From NCBI RefSeq assembly GCF_965248315.1, contig NZ_CBDFIX010000001.1, positions 248,001 through 312,000 on the forward strand: a stretch of 64,000 nucleotides of DNA, written 5' to 3'. How positions within the stretch are numbered: position 1 is the first letter of the stretch; every line of letters begins with the position of its first letter. Position numbers and translations under genes: made by a program. Below are positions 16,280-24,628 of this stretch, in pieces. The notes under the pieces were generated by a model, which saw only the letters and a program-made list of their open reading frames with translations, ran no database searches and had not been told where the DNA came from. The DNA comes from Ulvibacterium sp965248315 (GTDB lineage: Bacteria > Bacteroidota > Bacteroidia > Flavobacteriales > Flavobacteriaceae).

Positions 16280-18499
16280 TTAATTGCGTCTGGGCTTCCT
16301 ATCCCGATTATCCCGTCGTCGGTCGTCCCTTCCACGGTTACGGTCATTGTTTCTTGGAGGTCTTTCCACAAAACCTTCCGGTTTTGGAAGCAAGGCCTTT
16401 CGAGAAACCTTTTCCTTGCGGGTCCTTGGATCTGTTCCCATATATTTTACATCAAAGACATCGCCCATGTTAACTACATCGGAAACATTTTCGGTACGTT
16501 TCCAATCCAATTCCGAAACATGAAGCAATACTTCGTTGCCTGGGGCATCGTTGTATTCGACAACAGCTCCAAAATCGAGCATTTTAATAACCTTTACTTC
16601 ATAAACGCTACCAACTTCCGGCTTGAACATCAAAGCATCTATTTTCGCCAAAACAGCATCTATACCATTTTGGTCGGTACCTAAAATTTCTACGATACCT
16701 TCTTCTGTTACAGGATCCTCGTTAATAACGATCGTTGTCTTGGTCTCTTTTTGCAATTCTTGGATTACTTTTCCACCAGGACCGATCAAGGCGCCGATAA
16801 ACTCGTTTGGAATAACGGTAGTAACCATTTTGGGTGCATGCGGTTTAACGTCCGGTCTTGGATCCGAAATGGTATCCACTAATTTTTCCAAAATGTGTAG
16901 ACGACCATCGCTGGCTTGTTTCAATGCCTTTACCAAGATTTCATAGGAAAGGCCTTTTACTTTGATGTCCATCTGACAAGCGGTAATACCATCAGATGTA
17001 CCCGTTACTTTAAAGTCCATATCGCCCAAGTGATCCTCATCTCCCAAAATATCCGAAAGCACAGCATATTTTCCGCTATCCGCATCGGAAATCAATCCCA
17101 TGGCAATTCCTGAAACCGGTTTTTTTAACTGTACCCCGGCATCCATCAGGGCCATAGTTCCCGAACAAACGGTAGCCATGGATGATGAACCATTACTTTC
17201 CAATACCTCGGAAACGACACGGACGGTATAGGGGCAATCCTCTGGGACCATACCCTTTAAAGCACGTTGGGCCAGGTTACCATGGCCTACTTCCCTACGG
17301 GATGTTCCACGTATGGGTCTTGCTTCCCCGGTTGAAAATGGAGGGAAGTTGTAGTGTAGATAGAAGGTTTCCTCACCTTCGTAGGAAGGCATATCTATTT
17401 GGTTGGCCTCTCTAGAGGTTCCCAAAGTTACTGTTGCCAAAGCTTGGGTTTCCCCTCGTGTAAAGATAGCCGAGCCGTGAGTGGAAGGTAAATAATCCAC
17501 TTCACACCAAATGGGTCTGATCTCATCGGTTTTTCTACCATCCAATCGTAAGCCTTCATTTAGGGTAAGGTCACGAACCGCGGCTTTCTCGGCCTTATAA
17601 AAATATTTGGAAACCAAGTCGCCGTTTTCTTCCAATTCCTCTTCGGTAAATGTGGCCATTACTTCCTCTTTTATGGCATCAAATGCAGCGCTCCGTTCTT
17701 GCTTGGCAGAACCTGCTTTGGCTATGGCATAAACCTTGTCATACGTAAGGTCGTGTATTTTTTGGGCCAGTTCCTCATCTTCGCGCTCACCTTCGTACTC
17801 CCTAACTTCTTTTTTGCCAAATGCCTCGGCCAACCGTATTTGGGCTGCACATTGCACTTTGATCGCCTCATGGGCAAATTTGATGGCCTCGGTCATTTCT
17901 TCCTCGGAGATTTCCTTCATCTCACCTTCCACCATCATTACGGAATCTGCCGAGGCGCCAATAACCATATCAATATCACTTTCTTCCAACTGTGCTCGGG
18001 TCGGATTGATGATAAACTCCCCATTAATACGACCGACGCGACATTCGGAAATGGCGCATTCAAAAGGAAAATCAGAGAGCTGAATAGCAGCGGATGCCGC
18101 CAATCCGGCCATGGCATCGGGCATAACATCCTCATCATGAGACATGAGCTGGATCATTACCTGAGTCTCCGAATGGTAATCCTTTGGAAAAAGTGGGCGT
18201 AGTACCCTATCTACCAATCGCATGGTCAAGACCTCACCGTCGCTGGGCCTGGCCTCTCTTTTGAAAAATCCACCAGGATAACGGCCAGAAGCCGCAAATT
18301 TTTCGCGATAATCTACCGTTAGAGGCAAAAAATCGACATCACTTTGTTTGTAATTGGAAACTACGGTACACAATAGCATACATTTTCCTGACTGGACAAC
18401 AACGGACCCATGGGCCTGTTTTGCCAATTTTCCGGTTTCGATAGAGATTTCCCTACCGTCACCGAGGTCAATGACCTCTTTAAAAGTTTTTGGAATCAT
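16280..18499 (-). CDS. pnp: Polynucleotide phosphorylase
   Basis: A 739-residue PNPase, the trimeric 3'-5' phosphorolytic exoribonuclease of mRNA decay. Two RNase PH-like domains are visible (first about 5-210 with GRYPGGFFKREARPSDGE; second about 310-540 with FTRGETQALATVTLG, GHGNLAQRALKGM and SNGSSSMATVCSGTMALMDAG), then a KH domain (IGALIGPGGKVIQEL, about 565) and an S1 domain (about 625-695), with an Arg/Asp/Asn-rich tail (about 705-739). It follows rpsO at 208 nt, the common rpsO-pnp order. The intervening leader carries several hairpins that may mediate autoregulation. Confidence 0.97.
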   Translation of the reverse strand: MIPKTFKEVIDLGDGREISIETGKLAKQAHGSVVVQSGKCMLLCTVVSNYKQSDVDFLPLTVDYREKFAASGRYPGGFFKREARPSDGEVLTMRLVDRVLRPLFPKDYHSETQVMIQLMSHDEDVMPDAMAGLAASAAIQLSDFPFECAISECRVGRINGEFIINPTRAQLEESDIDMVIGASADSVMMVEGEMKEISEEEMTEAIKFAHEAIKVQCAAQIRLAEAFGKKEVREYEGEREDEELAQKIHDLTYDKVYAIAKAGSAKQERSAAFDAIKEEVMATFTEEELEENGDLVSKYFYKAEKAAVRDLTLNEGLRLDGRKTDEIRPIWCEVDYLPSTHGSAIFTRGETQALATVTLGTSREANQIDMPSYEGEETFYLHYNFPPFSTGEARPIRGTSRREVGHGNLAQRALKGMVPEDCPYTVRVVSEVLESNGSSSMATVCSGTMALMDAGVQLKKPVSGIAMGLISDADSGKYAVLSDILGDEDHLGDMDFKVTGTSDGITACQMDIKVKGLSYEILVKALKQASDGRLHILEKLVDTISDPRPDVKPHAPKMVTTVIPNEFIGALIGPGGKVIQELQKETKTTIVINEDPVTEEGIVEILGTDQNGIDAVLAKIDALMFKPEVGSVYEVKVIKMLDFGAVVEYNDAPGNEVLLHVSELDWKRTENVSDVVNMGDVFDVKYMGTDPRTRKEKVSRKALLPKPEGFVERPPRNNDRNRGRDDRRRDNRDRKPRRN

Positions 18500-18510
18500 A
18501 CATTAGATTT

Positions 18511-18634
18511 AATCCACCTGTAGTGGATTTGTTAAACAATGGTCTACCGTCTTACCGGACGGCCAGGGTTGTGTTGTTGTGTGTTGACCAATGAAAAACT
18601 GTGTGCAGCTTTTTTAACCCCGAGACTATCGGGG
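18511..18634 (-). promoter_or_regulatory. Hairpin-rich leader between rpsO and pnp
   Basis: Three short inverted repeats precede pnp: AATCCAC/GTGGATT (18511-18529, ending 11 nt before the pnp start), CCGTC/GACGG (18547-18562) and CCCCGA/TCGGGG (18618-18634). None is followed by a T run on the minus strand, so they look like leader structures rather than terminators. In E. coli a pnp leader hairpin is the target of RNase III and PNPase autoregulation; the same role here is inference. Confidence 0.4.
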
Positions 18635-18678
18635 TCTTCTAAACATATTAAAAATGCCAAAACTAATCTGGCATATTA

Positions 18679-18703
18679 AAAAGGGGAGCATCACTCCCCT
18701 TTT
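18679..18703 (-). terminator. Terminator of rpsO
   Basis: Hairpin AAAAGGGGAG/CTCCCCTTTT with a 5-nt loop, beginning 5 nt after the rpsO stop codon and running into Ts on the minus strand. Confidence 0.85.
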
Positions 18704-18707
18704 ATTC

Positions 18708-18977
18708 TTATTTTCTAATATTCAAATCTTTAATCAATTCACGATATTTTACAATATCCTTCTTCTTTAAGTAGTCCAAAAGACTCCTCCGTTTACCCAC
18801 CAAACGTACCAAAGATCTTTCTGTATTAAAATCCTTGTGATTTTTTTTGAGATGTTGTGTTAAGTGGTTGATACGATGTGTAAACAAAGCTATCTGCCCT
18901 TCTGTAGAGCCTGTATTTGTGTCTTTGCCGCCATATTTTTTGAAAATATCGGCTTTAATTTCCTTGGTTAAATACAT
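18708..18977 (-). CDS. rpsO: 30S ribosomal protein S15
   Basis: An 89-residue protein of normal S15 length. Visible signatures are DTGSTEGQIALFTHRINHLTQHLK, then HKDF and the conserved RSLVRLVGKRRSLLDYLKKKD stretch that binds 16S rRNA. A TATCTTTG -7 box lies 54 nt upstream and a strong terminator follows, so it can be transcribed alone; pnp lies downstream on the same strand. Confidence 0.97.
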   Translation of the reverse strand: MYLTKEIKADIFKKYGGKDTNTGSTEGQIALFTHRINHLTQHLKKNHKDFNTERSLVRLVGKRRSLLDYLKKKDIVKYRELIKDLNIRK

Positions 18978-19031
18978 TCCAATATTGTATTAAATGATTT
19001 TTATGTATTTGATTGATTTTCAATCAGTGCG

Positions 19032-19039
19032 CAAAGATA
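19032..19039 (-). promoter_or_regulatory. -7 box of rpsO
   Basis: TATCTTTG on the minus strand matches TAnnTTTG exactly, 54 nt upstream of the rpsO start codon. Confidence 0.55.
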
Positions 19040-19246
19040 GAAATATTTTTAGATTAAGAGACTTTTTTGAACCAAGTCGATTATTTTTTTTGAGCTCCGT
19101 TAAACCTTTTGGGGCATACTCCAGTCCTAGAAAGGTAATGTTAAAAAAATGTTAGTGTGAAATGAGCCATTTTGAGTGTTGGTTTTAGACTAAATCTTTA
19201 ATGGCGGATTACATTTTACCTATTAAACCATTTAAAAATTAAAAAA

Positions 19247-20116
19247 ATGAAAAGTCTCAAAAAAATGAACTTTACAGGGTTACTTCCGATGACCATCGGG
19301 CTGGCAACACTATTATTTTTTTCCTGTAACAAAGATGAAACACCTATTACGGAAGGCGAACAAAGTTTAGATGTCGTGGCCTTAACGGCCAGTGATGAAG
19401 CCGAACTTATTTCGGAAGAAGTCATCACTGTTGCGGAGGATGTATATTCCTCGGATGAAATCAGTACAATTTCCAAAGCTTCGTACCGGTCGGATTACCT
19501 ACCGGATTGTGTCACCATCACGACCGTGGTTACGGATAACACTAGGGAAAAAACCATCGATTTTGGTCTTGGATGTGAGTTGCCCAACGGAAATGTCCTA
19601 AGTGGCATTATCTTTCTTTCCTACGAAAAGGATATGGAGTTGGCCACGAAAACTATTACGCTTTCTTTGGTAGATTTTACATTTAATGAAGTTGCTGTAG
19701 AAGGTGAGGCCACAATAGAAAGGGTACGGTCTAATGAAAATGGCAATCCGCAGGCAGATGCCACAGGCATATTCAATGGTACGTGGCCGGATGGCAGCAC
19801 TTCCAATTTTACCGGCAACCGCACACGTGAATGGATCGAAGGTTATGGTAGCGGATTTTGGGGCGATAATGTGTTTTTGATTACAGGTAAAAGAACCTAT
19901 ACCGGGCCTCAGGGCAATGTATTGATTAAGGAAACTATAACCCCATTACGCAGGGAATGGTCCTGTCGTTTTATCGTTAGCGGTATTTTGGAAATTTCCC
20001 GGAACGACCTCACGGCCAGTCTGGATTTTGGGGACGGGGAATGTGATGCCAAAGGAGTTTTAACATACCCCGATGGGCGAACCGAGGAAATCTTCCTTCG
20101 ACGTTTTAGGAATTAA
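19247..20116 (+). CDS. Lipoprotein of unknown function
   Basis: A 289-residue lipoprotein: signal peptide with a hydrophobic core (GLATLLFF) and SC at about residue 27, followed by an acidic region (about 30-75). The rest appears beta-rich and contains NGTWPDGSTSNFTGNRTREW and a later LTYPDGRTEEIFLRR, Trp/Asp/Gly motifs that suggest repeated strands. Two Cys pairs (PDCVTI with LGCELPNG, and EWSCRF with DGECDAKG) may form disulfides. The family is not recognised. It stands alone, convergent with accD and sharing its terminator. Confidence 0.6.
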   Translation: MKSLKKMNFTGLLPMTIGLATLLFFSCNKDETPITEGEQSLDVVALTASDEAELISEEVITVAEDVYSSDEISTISKASYRSDYLPDCVTITTVVTDNTREKTIDFGLGCELPNGNVLSGIIFLSYEKDMELATKTITLSLVDFTFNEVAVEGEATIERVRSNENGNPQADATGIFNGTWPDGSTSNFTGNRTREWIEGYGSGFWGDNVFLITGKRTYTGPQGNVLIKETITPLRREWSCRFIVSGILEISRNDLTASLDFGDGECDAKGVLTYPDGRTEEIFLRRFRN

Positions 20117-20142
20117 TGAATCTTTTTTGATTGATTTGGTTG

Positions 20143-20172
20143 AAAAGTCCCGGCTATCTGGTCGGGGCTTTT
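20143..20172. terminator. Bidirectional terminator between the lipoprotein gene and accD
   Basis: Hairpin AAAAGTCCCG/CGGGGCTTTT with a 10-nt loop and T runs on both strands. On the minus strand it starts at the accD stop codon. Confidence 0.8.
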
Positions 20173-21041
20173 TATTTTCTGATCGGCTTATTTTGGATCA
20201 GGTCTATGTAGAGGTTTATGTTCTTTTTCAAATCCCTTCGATGGACAATGAAGTCCAAAAAACCATGTTCCTGTACAAACTCCGCGGTTTGGAATCCTGG
20301 TGGAAGTTCCTTGCCTGTAGCTTCCTTTACTACCCTAGGCCCGGCAAAACCGATTAGGGCACCAGGCTCTGAAATGTTGATATCTCCTAGCATGGCGTAA
20401 GAGGCTGTTGTACCACCGGTAGTTGGATCGGTACATAGCGAAATGTATGGAATGCCAGCTTCCGCAAGCTGGGCCAATTTGGCCGATGTCTTTGCCAACT
20501 GCATCAGGGAAAGGGCGGCTTCCATCATTCTTGCTCCCCCGGATTTGGATATCATTACAAAAGGAACGTTCTTTTTAATGGCATGATCAATAGCCCGGGC
20601 AATTTTTTCCCCAACAACACTTCCCATGGAGCCCCCTATAAAACTGAAATCCATACAGGCCACCACCAAGTCCTTGCCCATAGATTTACCTATGGCCGTT
20701 TTTACGGCATCTTTTAGACCTGTCTTTTTTTGTGCTGCTTTTAGGCGGTCCGAATATTTTTTGGTGTCTTCAAACTTCAACGGGTCTTTTGAGGAAAGTT
20801 TCGGATCCAGTTCGGTGAACTTGTTATCATCAAAAAGGATTTCAAAATACTCCTTGCTTCCTATTCGCACATGATAATCGTCTTCCGGGCTTACGTAAAA
20901 GTTTTTGGCCAACTCCTCGGATTCCACGATTTTTCCAGTAGGCGATTTGTACCATAATCCCCTAGGCGTATCCTTCTTTTGCTCCGTGGCGGTCTGTATT
21001 CCCTTTTCCTTTCTTTTAAACCAAGCCGTCATATCTTCCAT
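20172..21041 (-). CDS. accD: Acetyl-CoA carboxylase carboxyltransferase subunit beta
   Basis: A 289-residue AccD. With AccA it transfers CO2 from carboxybiotin to acetyl-CoA to give malonyl-CoA, the first step of fatty acid synthesis. The crotonase-fold core is clear (MDFSFIGGSMGSVVGEK, SKSGGARMMEAALSLMQLAKT, TDPTTGGTTASYAMLGD, EPGALIGFAGPRV). The N-terminal zinc ribbon lacks its four cysteines: at the expected places stand Ser33, Gly36, Ser51 and Asp54 (KSPTGK and VSPEDD instead of KCxxCG and VCPKCD). The start could also be Met4. It lies 24 nt after fbaA and is probably co-transcribed. Confidence 0.95.
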   Translation of the reverse strand: MEDMTAWFKRKEKGIQTATEQKKDTPRGLWYKSPTGKIVESEELAKNFYVSPEDDYHVRIGSKEYFEILFDDNKFTELDPKLSSKDPLKFEDTKKYSDRLKAAQKKTGLKDAVKTAIGKSMGKDLVVACMDFSFIGGSMGSVVGEKIARAIDHAIKKNVPFVMISKSGGARMMEAALSLMQLAKTSAKLAQLAEAGIPYISLCTDPTTGGTTASYAMLGDINISEPGALIGFAGPRVVKEATGKELPPGFQTAEFVQEHGFLDFIVHRRDLKKNINLYIDLIQNKPIRK

Positions 21042-21065
21042 ATTAAATAGAGGTAATCTTCGGAA

Positions 21066-22133
21066 CTACAACGTATTAACGTTGTTTAAATCTTCAAATG
21101 CTTTCTTTAGGCGTTCAACGAAGGTCTTTTCGCCCTCCCTGAGCCATACGCGGGGATCATAAAACTTTTTGTTGGGTTCGTCCGCTCCTTCCGGGTTGCC
21201 TATTTGAGCTTGAAGATAGTCTTTTTTGCCTTGCACGTAATCTCGAACCCCGGTCAAGAAGGCATACTGTAAATCGGTATCGATGTTCATTTTTATGACA
21301 CCATAACCAATAGCTTCCCGGATTTCCTCGACGGTAGAGCCCGACCCTCCATGAAATACAAAATCAATATGGTTATGTTCCACGCCGTATTTTTCTGAAA
21401 CGTATTCTTGGGAATTCTTTAGAATCTTTGGGGTGAGCTTTACATTACCTGGCTTGTACACCCCATGAACATTGCCAAATGCGGCAGCAATAGTGAACCT
21501 AGGGCTTATTTTGGAAAGTTCTTCATAGGCATAGGCCACTTCCTCGGGCTGGGTGTATAGTTTGGAATCATCAACATCCGAATTATCCACACCATCTTCC
21601 TCGCCCCCGGTAATGCCCAATTCTATTTCCAAGGTCATGTTCATCTTACTCATTCGGGCCAGATATTCCTTGCAGATTTCAATATTTTCCTCAATAGGTT
21701 CTTCGGAAAGATCGATCATATGCGAACTGAAAAGGGATTTTCCAGTTTCCGCAAAATGCTTTTCGCTGGCATCCAAAAGCCCATCGATCCAGGGCAACAA
21801 TTTTTTTGCACAATGATCTGTATGTAGGATTACGGTTGCCCCGTAGGCTTCGGCCAATTGATGTATATGTTTGGCTCCCGCAACTCCTCCTAATATGGCG
21901 GAACGTTGTCCGTCATTGGACAAGCCTTTCCCGGCATTGAATTGGGCACCCCCATTGGAAAATTGAATGATTACAGGGGAATTTAAACTGGCTGCCGTTT
22001 CCAGCACACTATTTATGGTGTTGGAACCAATAACATTTACTGCAGGTAGGGCAAACCCTTTTTCCTTGGCATAGTTGAATATTTCTTGGACTTCGTCTCC
22101 GGTGGCAACCCCCGGTTTAATATTGTGGGCCAT
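21066..22133 (-). CDS. fbaA: Class II fructose-bisphosphate aldolase
   Basis: A 355-residue class IIA aldolase that cleaves fructose 1,6-bisphosphate in glycolysis and forms it in gluconeogenesis. Visible signatures are SPVIIQFSNGGAQFNAGKG, the zinc-binding HTDHCAKKLLPWIDGLL (about residue 110), EIELGITGGEEDGVD, then AFGNVHGVYKPGN and DFVFHGGSGSTVEEI followed by INIDTDLQY-like MNIDTDLQYAF. The length is that of the E. coli type. A TACTTTTG box lies 33 nt upstream. accD follows 24 nt downstream. Confidence 0.97.
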   Translation of the reverse strand: MAHNIKPGVATGDEVQEIFNYAKEKGFALPAVNVIGSNTINSVLETAASLNSPVIIQFSNGGAQFNAGKGLSNDGQRSAILGGVAGAKHIHQLAEAYGATVILHTDHCAKKLLPWIDGLLDASEKHFAETGKSLFSSHMIDLSEEPIEENIEICKEYLARMSKMNMTLEIELGITGGEEDGVDNSDVDDSKLYTQPEEVAYAYEELSKISPRFTIAAAFGNVHGVYKPGNVKLTPKILKNSQEYVSEKYGVEHNHIDFVFHGGSGSTVEEIREAIGYGVIKMNIDTDLQYAFLTGVRDYVQGKKDYLQAQIGNPEGADEPNKKFYDPRVWLREGEKTFVERLKKAFEDLNNVNTL

Positions 22134-22166
22134 AATTTTGGTCTGTTAGTTTAGTATTGAACGGGA

Positions 22167-22174
22167 CAAAAGTA
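22167..22174 (-). promoter_or_regulatory. -7 box of fbaA-accD
   Basis: TACTTTTG on the minus strand matches TAnnTTTG exactly, 33 nt upstream of the fbaA start. Confidence 0.55.
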
Positions 22175-22217
22175 ATAAAATAAACAAGGCTTAAAAAAGC
22201 AGTTTTGTAAAAATGAA

Positions 22218-24584
22218 TTAATCGGTCAATATTGTTTTCGAAATCAAATGACCTTCATTTGAAAAACCCTGTATTTCAAAAAGTAAGCCATTCTCCGAAT
22301 CTTTTCTTACGATTTTAAAGCTAACCTCACCTTTCTTATTCGTTATTACATTGGGTTTCCAGTCAACTTCTATTAATTCCAGAGGTCTTGATCGCTCAAA
22401 AACATACAAGGGGGTATAATACTTTTTGGCCCGGTGAAAACCATTTTTAATAACGAATTTATCGTAAAGTGTATTTTTATTTTGACCCAAAGCATCTGAG
22501 GTAAATACTTGAAAAATCATAGTGCTTATCTGGGTTGCTGGGTTAAAGCCAAGATTGTTGACCATAATGTTTTCAATGTCTTTAATTTGTAAGTTCGGCA
22601 GCCGTTCGGGCCGGATTGGTCTACCATTAATAGATAGGAAGGCGACCTTGCGATGGCCCCCAAGATAGGAGTGTCCGGTACCTGTTGTTTTAAGAGAAAA
22701 CCCTTCATTCACCAGAAAATCCATTAAATTGCTATCAGAGTTATTCAATACTTCGGGAAGCGGTACATTATAGTATTTTCCAATGTCGCTTACCAAGGGT
22801 TCATACTTTTTAATGGTTTTTCTTCTCTGTACGTATTGTTCGCTACGTTTTCTTTCGGTTACTATTACCTCATCCAAGTCGATGGTTCCATCCACATTTT
22901 CAAAAGGAGTGTCATCAGTCCAACCGGTTATTCCATTTTGTGCCGTTTTACCGGAGTGGTCGGCTTTGTAGTTTTCATTGGCGGCAATTGAAAGCCTATA
23001 TCTATTTTTACTGTAGGTCGTGGTATCATATTCGATTTTTAAGGGCCTACTAATTTTGCCCAGCCAATTTTGGTAGGCTACCCTTACCGTGTCACCTTTG
23101 AACACGTCCAGGTCTTGAAAAACAAATGTGGATTTATCCTGTAATTTGGCCTTGTCCATAATGCGGAAGTCATTAGGAATTAGTACCAGTTTTTTCCTTT
23201 TGATCTCTTCCTTAATTTTTCCTTTAAGCTCAAAACCAGTTTCAAACGCGTATTTTTCGATAGGGTTGATCTCCTTGATTATTTCATCCAGAGTATACCC
23301 CGTCCAGCCTTGCGTGAGTAACAAAAGGTCCAGGTGTTCCTTTCTTTTTTCATTTTCAATATCGAAATAATAGGCGGGATTTTCAATGTAACCCCTTACA
23401 TGGGGTCTTAGTAGAAAGGCACTTTTAATGGTGTTTTTTAGATCTGCGACCTTCGATTTTTTATGGAGTATTGAAATACTTAGATCGGCGCTTAAATTAT
23501 TCTTCTTTCCCCTTGATAAAAGGCGATACGTAACAGAGTCGGCATCGATTTTCGATTTTTCCAGAAAAATCAATGTTTTTTTTCGATCGGTTTCAATATA
23601 GAATTTTCGCTGGGCTATGGGCCGGTCATCCGCAAAAAGGGTCAAGGTATGTACGCCATCCAAGAAAATGTCCTTTTTGGTCTTGATCGACGAGGTGACC
23701 GAATCCAGTCGAGCAACGGAATAGAGCTGGAAGAGCTGCCGGTCTTGATGATACAACAACGTATAATTGGAATAGATTTGATTATAGAAAGTTGCTTCAT
23801 TGACTTTTAAATAAACATGCAGGAACTCTTCATCTGAATTGTCTATACTCAACACCACACCTTTTTCGGATGCAGCTGGGACCGCTTGTTCAAGAACCGT
23901 ATCCTTAACCTTTATTCTTGCCCTGTATGTTTCACCTTTTTTGTAGACAAAGCTAAATCGTCCCAGTCCTTCATGTTCACTTTGGAAAGTGGTTATCGTT
24001 TCTCCTTCTTCGTTGATAATGCTTCCTTTAAAATCAATGCTTTTACCGTTCAATAGGGCTTTTATACCCAACTTGTTTTCAATATCCTCGACAAGATCGC
24101 CGCTTTCGGGAAATAATTGTATGTCGTATATAGGACCTTCTTTCTTGGGTATATTCAATGCTTTTTCCCCCAGAATTGTGATTTCTTGCAAGTACTGGTA
24201 TTCTTCCCCGAAATTGCGCATGTAGTTGGTGCGGGCCTGAAGGTAATAGGTGCCGGGAGCGATGGCGTCATTCAGTTCAAATTGGCCCAAACCCGTCCCG
24301 TCCGTTATTGAAATAGTCCTAGCAAACATTTGGTCACCATTTTCATCAAACAACCTTACTTCCAAAATTTTGGTTCTAGCCGACGGATAATTAATAGAAT
24401 CACCAACATATGCCTTGAACCAGATGATATCATCGGGAAAATAGGTGGTCTTATTGGTATGCACATACACCTTTTCCTTCAATCGGGGATTTATTTGCAT
24501 GGCATGTAGTTGCTCTATTAAAGAAGATTGAGCAACTGAAAAAGTACACCAGAAAACTAATAGAAGACTATGGGGGAATTTCAC
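22218..24584 (-). CDS. Exported MG2-like protein with isolated TonB-plug-like domain
   Basis: A 788-residue exported protein (signal peptide about 1-19, ending SVAQ). The N-terminal part has the LKEKVYVHTNKTTYFPDDIIWFKAYV pattern (about 35-60) seen in macroglobulin-like MG2 domains, followed by further beta-rich domains to about 560. Around residues 575-720 a segment starts with IDLDEVIVTERKR and contains LLINGRPI-like FLSINGRPIRPE and IKDIENIMV, resembling the plug domain of TonB-dependent receptors, but no 22-strand barrel follows. Such proteins occur widely in Flavobacteriaceae with no known function. It follows tamL by 44 nt on the same strand and may be co-transcribed with it. Confidence 0.6.
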   Translation of the reverse strand: MKFPHSLLLVFWCTFSVAQSSLIEQLHAMQINPRLKEKVYVHTNKTTYFPDDIIWFKAYVGDSINYPSARTKILEVRLFDENGDQMFARTISITDGTGLGQFELNDAIAPGTYYLQARTNYMRNFGEEYQYLQEITILGEKALNIPKKEGPIYDIQLFPESGDLVEDIENKLGIKALLNGKSIDFKGSIINEEGETITTFQSEHEGLGRFSFVYKKGETYRARIKVKDTVLEQAVPAASEKGVVLSIDNSDEEFLHVYLKVNEATFYNQIYSNYTLLYHQDRQLFQLYSVARLDSVTSSIKTKKDIFLDGVHTLTLFADDRPIAQRKFYIETDRKKTLIFLEKSKIDADSVTYRLLSRGKKNNLSADLSISILHKKSKVADLKNTIKSAFLLRPHVRGYIENPAYYFDIENEKRKEHLDLLLLTQGWTGYTLDEIIKEINPIEKYAFETGFELKGKIKEEIKRKKLVLIPNDFRIMDKAKLQDKSTFVFQDLDVFKGDTVRVAYQNWLGKISRPLKIEYDTTTYSKNRYRLSIAANENYKADHSGKTAQNGITGWTDDTPFENVDGTIDLDEVIVTERKRSEQYVQRRKTIKKYEPLVSDIGKYYNVPLPEVLNNSDSNLMDFLVNEGFSLKTTGTGHSYLGGHRKVAFLSINGRPIRPERLPNLQIKDIENIMVNNLGFNPATQISTMIFQVFTSDALGQNKNTLYDKFVIKNGFHRAKKYYTPLYVFERSRPLELIEVDWKPNVITNKKGEVSFKIVRKDSENGLLFEIQGFSNEGHLISKTILTD

Positions 24585-24628
24585 ATCACGGGCGTTTTTG
24601 ACTTATGTCCAAATACCCTTATAAAATA

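Noticed and set aside
17182..18202. Plus-strand open frames opposite pnp.
   Set aside because: pnp is certain on the minus strand; these frames carry no conserved feature.
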